Part shown: one piece after another, positions 34,672-41,784 of the stretch
Layout: each line of letters starts with the position of its first letter
How positions within the stretch are numbered: position 1 is the first letter of the stretch
Source: a virus
IMG/VR virus record: IMGVR_UViG_3300029319_007471
Coordinates: 1 to 54,471 of that record
Reading direction: 5' to 3' (one strand)
DNA length: 54,471 nucleotides
Notes under the pieces: model-generated
What the model was told of the DNA's origin: nothing
Seen by the model: only the letters and a program-made list of their open reading frames with translations
Databases searched by the model: none
Program-made: the position numbers and the translations under genes

Positions 34672-36144
34672 CTATACTTTATGTAATTTAAAAGGTTTTT
34701 TAGGTTTCCATTTTTCAAAAGCGGTATCCATATGACTGATAAAGTTTTTACACATATTTTTAGCAGTCATCATAGCATCATCGCTCAATACAAAATCTCT
34801 ACCCAATCCACCACATCTTTCTCTTTCATCTCTACCTGCATCATACCACTCTTTAATTCTATCAGCAGCGTCATCGAATCTACATCTATCATCAAAAATA
34901 TAAGGTGTTGGTACAGAACCAACCAAAGCTCTATTAGACGGCCAAACAGGTTTTACCCATTGACCGTGTGTTAGATTTTCGTTATTAGCCCATTTTTTAT
35001 CATCATGTAATGATTTGATTTTATCATAGTCCTTAGCAGTCAAAAGTTCTTCTGTATAACCACTATTATCATTGTTTGGTTTTCTTAATCGAAACCCACA
35101 TTGGTCTTGTAATCCACCTGTAACATTAACAATAATAGGAGTTCCACTCATCAATGATTCACAAGTTGCTAATCCAAATCCCTCATTTGACGCGATATTA
35201 ATAGTGACATCAGCTATGTTATAAAGAAAATTCATATGTTTATTATCTTCTTTATTGACTGAGTAATGAACATTACAATCTGACGCTACGGCCTCTACCA
35301 CAGCTGGAATATCAGTTCCATTTTCATCAACTGGTGCCGTATGAAATAATAAGGCACATTTTTTAGCTCTCTCCTTAGGTAACATATCACAAAAAGTTTT
35401 AAATGCTAATACAACATCACCAGGCATTTTTCTTCTAATATTTCTATTATTGTAGTAAAGAACAAAATCGTACTGATTATTTTCGAGTATCCTATTTTTA
35501 AATTTGTTAAGTTCATTATACTCTGAATGTAATTCATCTATAGGATAGAAAAAGTCTTCATTGATACCATGTGGTATGTAAGTTACTTGCCAATCCTCAG
35601 GTGGATTAGTCTTCCAAACATCCTTTACAATAGCTACACTTTGTTTAGAAATATTCATAATTAAATCACAAGATTCATAATACCATTCGTTATATTTAGG
35701 AGCTGGCCAGTCGTCCCAAATATTGTAATAAAATATAGGAATATTTTGTCTTATCTCATGCTCAATTTGATATAACCATACCCAAAATCGTGGGTCGGTA
35801 TAAATCATTATAGCATCAGGCTTTTCTACTTGTATTAAGTTTCTGACTAATTCCTGTGAACCATAACCATTTACTGCATATATTTTTAAATCAGCATCTG
35901 CTATACCTGTATCTTTTCGTACAGAATCATTCATATTAATTACTTTACCATTTTCAGGATGTTTTATAGCTCCGCCAATTTGAACCCAATCATATCTATC
36001 AAGCGTACCTAATACAAACTCTCTTGACATCGTTCCTACGCCGGAGGACATTCTTAAGTCATCGGCGAGCAACATAATCTTTTTCTTTTTTCTAGTTTTA
36101 ACCTGTGATGTGGTTTTCAACTTAGGTAATTTTATTTCGTTCAT
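34672..36144 (-). CDS. Glycosyltransferase family 4 (GT-B)
   Basis: 490 residues. Signatures: KKKIMLLADDLRMSSGVGTMSREFV (N-terminal domain start), FVLYYNNRNIRRKMPGDVVLAF (donor domain), and NIASNEGFGLATCESLMSGTPIIVNVTGG with the usual E-x7-E pair. It is longer than typical GT4 and keeps an extra C-terminal helix region (ERCGGLGRDFVLSDDAMMTAKN). Substrate unknown. It directly precedes the other GT4 gene. Confidence 0.85.
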   Translation of the reverse strand: MNEIKLPKLKTTSQVKTRKKKKIMLLADDLRMSSGVGTMSREFVLGTLDRYDWVQIGGAIKHPENGKVINMNDSVRKDTGIADADLKIYAVNGYGSQELVRNLIQVEKPDAIMIYTDPRFWVWLYQIEHEIRQNIPIFYYNIWDDWPAPKYNEWYYESCDLIMNISKQSVAIVKDVWKTNPPEDWQVTYIPHGINEDFFYPIDELHSEYNELNKFKNRILENNQYDFVLYYNNRNIRRKMPGDVVLAFKTFCDMLPKERAKKCALLFHTAPVDENGTDIPAVVEAVASDCNVHYSVNKEDNKHMNFLYNIADVTINIASNEGFGLATCESLMSGTPIIVNVTGGLQDQCGFRLRKPNNDNSGYTEELLTAKDYDKIKSLHDDKKWANNENLTHGQWVKPVWPSNRALVGSVPTPYIFDDRCRFDDAADRIKEWYDAGRDERERCGGLGRDFVLSDDAMMTAKNMCKNFISHMDTAFEKWKPKKPFKLHKV

Positions 36145-36159
36145 TATAACCTCACAATT

Positions 36160-36423
36160 CTAATCATTTAACAATTGTTTCTCCACTTGACCATTATAAT
36201 CATCCGCAAAATATTTATTTAAAGCCTCAAGTAAATCATCATAATTTGCTATTTGCTCTAACTCTTTTTCAATACTATCCATAATATCTGGATGTTCACC
36301 GACACCTACTGAATTATTTAACATATTTTCTACATTAACAATATGCTTTGCGATATGCGCCTTAAAATGTATTTTACTAGCTTTTATTAATTCACTTCTC
36401 AGATTAATCCTACTCATCGTCAC
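36160..36423 (-). CDS. Small hypothetical protein
   Basis: 87 residues, mainly helical (LRSELIKASKIHFKAHIAKHIVN, then IEKELEQIANYDDLLEALNKYF). No motif that I recognise. Three bases separate it from the next gene. Confidence 0.5.
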   Translation of the reverse strand: MTMSRINLRSELIKASKIHFKAHIAKHIVNVENMLNNSVGVGEHPDIMDSIEKELEQIANYDDLLEALNKYFADDYNGQVEKQLLND

Positions 36424-36426
36424 TCC

Positions 36427-36618
36427 TTATAAATTACTGCCGCTTGGTTTAAGGGCTTTGTGTTCTTCTATTCTTTTCTTAAAACTATCATCGGACACAT
36501 ACAATTCCATTGAACGATTTACTAATTTTTGCAACGTAAATTCTTTTTCAAAACTTAATGTTTTAAAATCTTTATATAAATCCTCTAATAGTTTTACGGT
36601 TGTTAATTTTAAACTCAT
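36427..36618 (-). CDS. Ribbon-helix-helix-like small protein
   Basis: 63 residues from the ATG at 36616-36618 (GAGAG just upstream), rather than the longer frame to 36645. SLKLTTVKLLEDLYKDFKTL, then FTLQKLVNRSMELYVSD, has the beta-helix-helix pattern of MetJ/Arc-type DNA-binding proteins. Possible autoregulator of the surrounding genes. Confidence 0.55.
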   Translation of the reverse strand: MSLKLTTVKLLEDLYKDFKTLSFEKEFTLQKLVNRSMELYVSDDSFKKRIEEHKALKPSGSNL

Positions 36619-36657
36619 AATAATCTCTCGTATATGTATATACATATATATATCAAA

Positions 36658-37062
36658 CTAATTAATAATAATGTATTTTTTATTTAGCTTTTGTGCTTCC
36701 TTAATTGTATGGAGTGCTCCTGCAGTTTTAGAGTTTTTATCAATAAAGGCTACAACGTAATCAGAGTATTCTGCTATCTCTTTATTTCTTTTAAAGTAGT
36801 TTGAAACATAATATGGTTTATTATATTTAGTAGCTGGTAATTTACAATGCATATTCCAATTATAATGAGACGGTGGGAACTCTACATATTTTAAACCAAA
36901 CTCCAGCGCATATTTCTTAGCAAAACCATCAGCACCATCCTTTTGTCCCCCACTTACTATTTCTGTATCTAATCCAAAGTTTTCTTTTATTTTAAAAATA
37001 AAATCTTTGATAACAATTTTATTATCGTATATCCTACTACCAACTATGGCTATCTTCTTCAT
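36658..37062 (-). CDS. SLOG-domain protein (DUF2493/YspA-like)
   Basis: 134 residues with a Rossmann-like start KKIAIVGSRIYDN and IVSGGQKDGADGFAKKYALEFG, the GGxxGxD motif of the SLOG/YspA group. The end, AGALHTIKEAQKLNKKYIII, completes the fold. Such proteins bind nucleotides or nucleotide-derived signals and occur in phage and defence contexts. The overlap with the next gene is 26 bases. Confidence 0.7.
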   Translation of the reverse strand: MKKIAIVGSRIYDNKIVIKDFIFKIKENFGLDTEIVSGGQKDGADGFAKKYALEFGLKYVEFPPSHYNWNMHCKLPATKYNKPYYVSNYFKRNKEIAEYSDYVVAFIDKNSKTAGALHTIKEAQKLNKKYIIIN

Positions 37063-37510
37063 AGTCGTTCCTTTTTTGTTTCTTTGGTTTTGGTTTGAGT
37101 GTGAATGTTAGTATATTGTTAAATTCTTCTAATCCATTTAAGAATTGTTTTTGGTCTCCTTTTTGATAAATATATTTAAATCTACAATCTAAAGAGGTTG
37201 ATAGTATTTCGTTCACCTTATTTTTGTCTTCATTTGAAACTAAATTAAACCAAGCAAAATTATATACTTTTATATTATTCAAACTTTTAATCGTAGTTTT
37301 AAAGGGTAATTTATTTTGTGTGTTATCAACGAACCTTTTTAATTCCTTAGCCATTAATTTTTCATCTTCAAACCAAAATAAAGTTTGAAATGGATAGCGA
37401 GTTTTTTCATATATCAATTCAATTCTTTTAATTACGTCGTCTTCTATTTTTTGTCCGATGAAATCATCTAGTTTAATTCTTAAAGATGCGTTAAAATAAG
37501 TTGGATGCAT
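37037..37510 (-). CDS. Hypothetical protein
   Basis: 157 residues, mixed alpha/beta, with FQTLFWFEDEKLMAKELKRFV and a basic tail (LKPKPKKQKR). No recognisable motif. Its stop lies inside the SLOG gene start (26-base overlap) and its start meets the nuclease stop, so it probably belongs to the same transcription unit. Confidence 0.45.
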   Translation of the reverse strand: MHPTYFNASLRIKLDDFIGQKIEDDVIKRIELIYEKTRYPFQTLFWFEDEKLMAKELKRFVDNTQNKLPFKTTIKSLNNIKVYNFAWFNLVSNEDKNKVNEILSTSLDCRFKYIYQKGDQKQFLNGLEEFNNILTFTLKPKPKKQKRNDYEEDSHSW

Positions 37511-38373
37511 TAGTTTTTCCTATCACATAAATCTGGTTTATCTTTGAATTCACACCATTTACAATTTTTAGTCGTAGCTATTTTCTTATATTCTTTATTT
37601 GTGTTATGTTGTCCATTTACAAAGCAATCATCCATAAATACTTTTAACTCATTAACCACCTTATTTATGCTTGGTGTGCCATTAGCTGGTATAAATGTTT
37701 GAACTCTTCTCTGAGGAAAGTCTAAATTTTCATATAGTTTTCTTTTAACTATAAAGTATTCAACATCGATTTTATTTAGCGGAATATCATTTTGTTTTGA
37801 GTAAAATTGTTTGTATAATAAAAGTTGATTAGTTTTATTTTTATCGGCCTTCATCCATTTGTTCCAACCCATAGTGGATGTTTTGATATCAATAATTTTA
37901 TACCTATCTCTCACAGTATCATAAATTAAAACATCTATAAATCCTACAAACTTAATACCATTTGGTAAATCATAATCTATAGGAACCTCAATACCAACTA
38001 GCTCATAACCCTTTTTACTAAAATACATACCACGTTTCTTTTTAAACCACTCTAATATTAGTAATCCATGCTGATAAAACTCACCCATATCACTTTGACT
38101 ACAAAATTCTTCTCCGCCATTTTTTTTCAAAGTATTGACAAAGTTGTCTTTCATTTGTGTTAACAACATTTCGTTTAGGTTTAAGGCGTCAGCTGCTTTC
38201 ACCGTATCCGTATACATAGTTGTTAAGTAAGTTTGTAAAACTTCATGCATAGATGTACCAAATAATGTATGAATGTTATCGGTAAATTTACCTAACTCAT
38301 CGATATAATTTAGTTTCCATTTGTATGGACATTGTGTCCACATAGAAAATTGACTATAACTAATTTTTTTCAT
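37510..38373 (-). CDS. Cas4/AddB-like PD-(D/E)XK exonuclease with Fe-S cluster
   Basis: 287 residues. The nuclease core is seen as FGTSMHEVLQ (His43), GFIDVLIYD (Asp147) and IIDIKTS (Asp162, Lys164). Four Cys that could hold a [4Fe-4S] cluster are at Cys15 (CPYKWK), Cys271, Cys274 (CKWCEF) and Cys283 (DLCDR). This arrangement is that of Cas4 and the AddB nuclease domain. The likely role is 5'-to-3' trimming of DNA ends in recombination-dependent replication. No cas1/cas2 or CRISPR is near. The stop shares a base with the next gene. Confidence 0.8.
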   Translation of the reverse strand: MKKISYSQFSMWTQCPYKWKLNYIDELGKFTDNIHTLFGTSMHEVLQTYLTTMYTDTVKAADALNLNEMLLTQMKDNFVNTLKKNGGEEFCSQSDMGEFYQHGLLILEWFKKKRGMYFSKKGYELVGIEVPIDYDLPNGIKFVGFIDVLIYDTVRDRYKIIDIKTSTMGWNKWMKADKNKTNQLLLYKQFYSKQNDIPLNKIDVEYFIVKRKLYENLDFPQRRVQTFIPANGTPSINKVVNELKVFMDDCFVNGQHNTNKEYKKIATTKNCKWCEFKDKPDLCDRKN

Positions 38374-38542
38374 TCGTCATTTCATCGATTAACACTAAAG
38401 CAATTTCCGATGCTAATACCTCTTTTGATGAATCACTAGCCAAATTAATTTGCCTATCGGTATATCTATCCAATACCTTTTTAACTACTTTTTCAATATC
38501 CTTTTCATCAACATAATACAGGTGATTAAACATTTGTGCCAT
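38360..38542 (-). CDS. Small hypothetical protein
   Basis: 60 residues: MAQMFNHLYYVDEKDIEKVV start, then a helical region with SKEVLASEIALVLIDEM. No motif. Overlaps the nuclease start by 14 bases. Confidence 0.45.
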   Translation of the reverse strand: MAQMFNHLYYVDEKDIEKVVKKVLDRYTDRQINLASDSSKEVLASEIALVLIDEMTNEKN

Positions 38543-38551
38543 TACTACTCC

Positions 38552-38995
38552 TTATAATTTAAGCTTTTTAATTAACTTTGGGTCAGTACCATACTTATTT
38601 AGAATTTCAACTAACTCAATCTTACCACCCTCAGACATCATATAAACATCTAAATATCCAATAGCTTCAGATATGCTCACCTGATAATGTTTAGCTACTA
38701 TTTCTAAAACCCATTTTTCGTACTGCATATCTTTTTTTCCTTTTATATATCTCAACCATTGTTTCTTCTTAGGTAGAACGTTTGTGTATAATTTATATAA
38801 GACATTTGGAGATAAATTATATTTTTGTAATTCATTTACCAACTCAATCCAATCCGACTTCATAGATAAAAATCTATGTGTCATATAATTTGACCACGTT
38901 TTTTTATCCTCATCAGAAATTTCATCCCAATAATTTGGATTCTGAACAGAGGTTATCTGATTTATGTGGTCGAATAAACTTTTTTTCTTAATCAT
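38552..38995 (-). CDS. 62: Clamp-loader small subunit (gp62-like)
   Basis: 147 residues. It contains DEDKKTWSNYMTHRFLSMKSD (about residues 28-48) and VLPKKKQWLRYIKGKK (78-92), the pattern shared by gp62-like proteins of T4-type phages (a YM-x-RFLSM core and a LPKKK stretch). Together with gp44 it opens the sliding clamp. It overlaps the zinc-ribbon gene by four bases and lies close to gp44, as in T4. Confidence 0.7.
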   Translation of the reverse strand: MIKKKSLFDHINQITSVQNPNYWDEISDEDKKTWSNYMTHRFLSMKSDWIELVNELQKYNLSPNVLYKLYTNVLPKKKQWLRYIKGKKDMQYEKWVLEIVAKHYQVSISEAIGYLDVYMMSEGGKIELVEILNKYGTDPKLIKKLKL

Positions 38996-39273
38996 AGACT
39001 TGGGTCAAAAGCACTTTTTGGTTTATCATCAACACCGCTACCGTCCAACATACCATCAGCAACTTTACCACAGTTACCACAACTATAAACCTGAATAGGG
39101 ACTAATGCTTCTTGGCCGCTTGGTGATACTAAAGCTGATAATCTTTTTAAAACAAAAGATTGAATCCACAAATAATTGTTACAATCTTCACATTTAATCG
39201 TTTCAGCGTCTCTTAAATCAACTTGGACTTGTTGTTGTTTTTTAGGTAAAGGCCCTTTTGGATGCATACTCAT
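38992..39273 (-). CDS. Zinc-ribbon protein
   Basis: 93 residues with two CxxC pairs, Cys28/Cys31 (CEDC) and Cys65/Cys68 (CGNC), which would hold one zinc ion in a ribbon. The remainder is flexible. Its stop overlaps gp62 by four bases and its start overlaps gp44 by four. A clamp-loader accessory role is conceivable from position. No function shown. Confidence 0.6.
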   Translation of the reverse strand: MSMHPKGPLPKKQQQVQVDLRDAETIKCEDCNNYLWIQSFVLKRLSALVSPSGQEALVPIQVYSCGNCGKVADGMLDGSGVDDKPKSAFDPSL

Positions 39274-40193
39274 TTTATTACTCCTAATAATTCTATTAAC
39301 ATAGCCATCGCATTGATTTCTTTATCAACCACTTGACCATCTGAAAGTTCGTATCTGGCTATTATCAATATACACTCTGCCACGTGACCAGCACCCCAAC
39401 TATCAACCTCATCATATAATAATCTAAATAAATCTGCAAAATCAGTTATCTTATTATCAGCTAATAATTGTCTTATTTCTTTGAATGCGTCTTTCTTTGG
39501 TTTTGTTTTTAATATTTCTAATAACTTAAGTTTGTAATCATTTTGTATAATACTTTTAGTATCTAACTTTAGTTCATTGTTAACGATATTTCTTTGTGCT
39601 GAATTAATAACCCTACGGATATCAGGATATCCACTTTCTATCAATACCTTCAAATCGTCAATGTTACTATTAATATTTTCTTTAACCAAAATATTGTGAA
39701 GATGTTTTGCCACATCACTTTTGGATGGAGGGATTATCTGGAAAGATTGACATCTACTTTGTATTGGGTCAATAATTCTTTCAACATAATTACAAGTCAA
39801 AATAAACCTACAATGTTTTGAGAATGTTTCCATAAGGTTACGAAGAGCGGCTTGTGCGTTTGGTGTAATATAATCACACTCATCTAAGATAATCACTTTC
39901 ATATCTTTGAAACCGATGGTAGATGCGAAGTTCTTAACTTTGGTTCTTACGGTTTCAACGTTATTCTCATCCGATGCGTTGATATAAAGATAATCACATT
40001 CTATATTATTTACTAACAATTTTGCGAGAGTGGTTTTACCTGTACCAGCCTTACCATATAGTAGAAGATGTGGCAAGTCCCCACTCTCAAGATAAATAGA
40101 CACCTTACTTTTTAGATGCTCATTACCAATGTAGGTGTCTAGATTGGAAGGCCGATATTTTTCTACCCATAGAGTATTAGTTGAATGATTCAT
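39270..40193 (-). CDS. 44: Clamp-loader ATPase large subunit (gp44/RFC-like)
   Basis: 307 residues, AAA+ ATPase. Walker A is GKAGTGKT (47-54), the box II motif is DECD (104-107), the sensor/arginine-finger SRC is at 146-148, and the start WVEKYRPSNLDTYIGNEHLK is the RFC box. It assembles with gp62 to load the clamp onto primed DNA. The end is a helical collar domain. It overlaps the Mom-like gene by 17 bases. Confidence 0.95.
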   Translation of the reverse strand: MNHSTNTLWVEKYRPSNLDTYIGNEHLKSKVSIYLESGDLPHLLLYGKAGTGKTTLAKLLVNNIECDYLYINASDENNVETVRTKVKNFASTIGFKDMKVIILDECDYITPNAQAALRNLMETFSKHCRFILTCNYVERIIDPIQSRCQSFQIIPPSKSDVAKHLHNILVKENINSNIDDLKVLIESGYPDIRRVINSAQRNIVNNELKLDTKSIIQNDYKLKLLEILKTKPKKDAFKEIRQLLADNKITDFADLFRLLYDEVDSWGAGHVAECILIIARYELSDGQVVDKEINAMAMLIELLGVIK

Positions 40194-40941
40194 TAATTAC
40201 CTCAATTTTTTGTATTTCTGCTGTTGAGTTTGCTTCCTTTGGATAAGGAAATAACTTATGTTTTAGACTTTTCATAAACACCTTATTCTCTCTTTTATTA
40301 CCAAGAAAATAAATGTATCGATGTTTTTCAGCTTCTTTTTTTAACCAGAATGTATGTCCTATTTGTTTCTTTAAATGCTCGACATTACTACTACCATATC
40401 TACTATAAACGTTGCGAGAATGCATCCATTCACCATCTTCCTCAAGCCTCAGAGCATAAGTGGGAGCAGCTTGAAAAGCACCCTGCCCTTGATACAACCA
40501 ATTAGTAGCTTGATAAATAAAGCCTGAGTGATTCTGTTCTGGATCGGCGTATGATATCAACACCTTAACATCTGGCGCATATTTCTTCAACCATTTAAAA
40601 GATTGTGATATAGCGTAAGATTCTATGTTAGAACCAAAACCATTTTTTACACATAACCTCGTTAACTCAAGTATGTTTCTGTTTCCAATTATATCTTCAT
40701 TGAATATAGAACCGACAACCCTTCTACCTTTTGGAAAACCATAGGTTAGAGTGCCTATGAGGTGTTCTTCGGTATCGTCAAAGAATTTGTGTTGATTATC
40801 AGTTTTATAATATAAACCTAAAGCATATCTACAAGAAGATAACTTACCACTATAGTGATATTTAGATACTATTTTAGCGGATACCTTTTTAGGAATTCTA
40901 TCAAGCGATACACGAGATGTATCAACATACTCTTTATTCAT
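40177..40941 (-). CDS. Mom-like DNA-modification protein
   Basis: 254 residues from the ATG at 40939-40941 (the longer frame to 41016 lies inside the clamp gene). GNAT-like Mom family signatures: KYHYSG (27-32), LIGTLTYG (61-68), LELTRLCVKNG (91-101), ESYAISQSFKWLKK (107-120) and SYADPEQNHSGFIYQATNWLY (130-150). In phage Mu, Mom converts adenine to a carbamoylmethyl derivative that blocks many restriction enzymes. Here the chemistry is inferred by family. The promoter just upstream leaves almost no leader, so the mRNA may be leaderless. Confidence 0.8.
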   Translation of the reverse strand: MNKEYVDTSRVSLDRIPKKVSAKIVSKYHYSGKLSSCRYALGLYYKTDNQHKFFDDTEEHLIGTLTYGFPKGRRVVGSIFNEDIIGNRNILELTRLCVKNGFGSNIESYAISQSFKWLKKYAPDVKVLISYADPEQNHSGFIYQATNWLYQGQGAFQAAPTYALRLEEDGEWMHSRNVYSRYGSSNVEHLKKQIGHTFWLKKEAEKHRYIYFLGNKRENKVFMKSLKHKLFPYPKEANSTAEIQKIEVINESFN

Positions 40942-40946
40942 AACTG

Positions 40947-40976
40947 AATATAATAAAAAAAGCCAATATAAGTCAA
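40947..40976 (-). promoter_or_regulatory. Sigma70-type promoter (leaderless candidate)
   Basis: Minus strand: TTGACT (40971-40976), 18-base spacer, TATATT (40947-40952), preceded by AAAAAAGGC. The -10 box ends only five bases before the ATG at 40941, so transcription would start near the start codon and there is no ribosome site. It drives the Mom-like gene and gp44 onward. Confidence 0.75.
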
Positions 40977-40985
40977 GCCTTTTTT

Positions 40986-41705
40986 TTAATCTACGGTGGT
41001 TGTTGCTACTAACCAATAAGTGACATCATAGTCGTCAACTTTAAAATTGATTCTACCCAATCCTTGCGAACTAATTTCTAAAGTAGCTGATTCACATTCA
41101 CCATTTGCGGTTAACACATCAGAGAATAAATTAGCGTTAAAAGATACGTTCTCAATATCAACATAATTTTCGGACTCAGCTGGAATTGTAACTCTATTAG
41201 TATTGATTGAAGAATAACCAATGACAATCTTTACAGACTCACCATCTGACAATACAGTAAAGCTATCAGTTTCAGATAAAGCTTTTTTACCTGCGATGAA
41301 TTTTTTAATAAACGTACTATCAACCTTTAATCTGAGTTCGAACTCAGGAACGTTTTTTAGTTGTGGTGGTTTATTAATAACCGATAAATCAGATAACATA
41401 TAGTTAACTGATGCGTTGTCATCTTTTACTTTTAGTGCTACAGATTTTCCATTTGATGATGATAAGTCAATTGTGATATCTTCTCCTAAAACGCTTAGAA
41501 GTTTTGTTAATTGTTCGGTATCATAAACACCCAACTCAGAATTGTCAAACTTCCAATTCTTCATTTTAAGTTCACCAAGTAATGATTTATCGCCAGACAT
41601 AAATCTGGTTTCTAAATTGTTATCATTAGTTGTAAGAACAACAGAATTAACATTACCACCTAAATGGTATTTTTCAATGAATCTATTTAACTTAGATTTT
41701 TGCAT
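40986..41705 (-). CDS. 45: Sliding clamp (gp45-like)
   Basis: 239 residues with the clamp fold: KLNRFIEKYHLGGNVNSVVLTT start, a MSGDKSLLGELKMKNWKFDN segment, FELRLKVDSTFIKKFIAGKKAL (domain link) and SEDVKIVIGYSS-like strands. It forms a ring that holds polymerase and late-sigma on DNA. It is close in length to T4 gp45 (228). The start follows AGGAGAAAGTTATAATG. Its own upstream promoter is noted separately. Confidence 0.85.
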   Translation of the reverse strand: MQKSKLNRFIEKYHLGGNVNSVVLTTNDNNLETRFMSGDKSLLGELKMKNWKFDNSELGVYDTEQLTKLLSVLGEDITIDLSSSNGKSVALKVKDDNASVNYMLSDLSVINKPPQLKNVPEFELRLKVDSTFIKKFIAGKKALSETDSFTVLSDGESVKIVIGYSSINTNRVTIPAESENYVDIENVSFNANLFSDVLTANGECESATLEISSQGLGRINFKVDDYDVTYWLVATTTVD

Positions 41706-41731
41706 TATAACTTTCTCCTATTGATTTATTT

Positions 41732-41761
41732 ATTATAACCTTTTTAATAACTATTATACAA
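41732..41761 (-). promoter_or_regulatory. Probable promoter of the clamp gene
   Basis: Minus strand: TTGTAT (41756-41761), 18-base spacer, TATAAT (41732-41737), 27 bases before the clamp ATG. A good ribosome site AGGAGAAAG follows. It differs from the TTGAC family seen elsewhere, so it is a weaker call. Confidence 0.5.
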
Positions 41762-41784
41762 ATTATTCAAAATAAAAACTTTTT

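Noticed and set aside
36658-38373. CRISPR-Cas module around the Cas4-like gene
   Set aside because: No cas1, cas2 or repeat array in the window.
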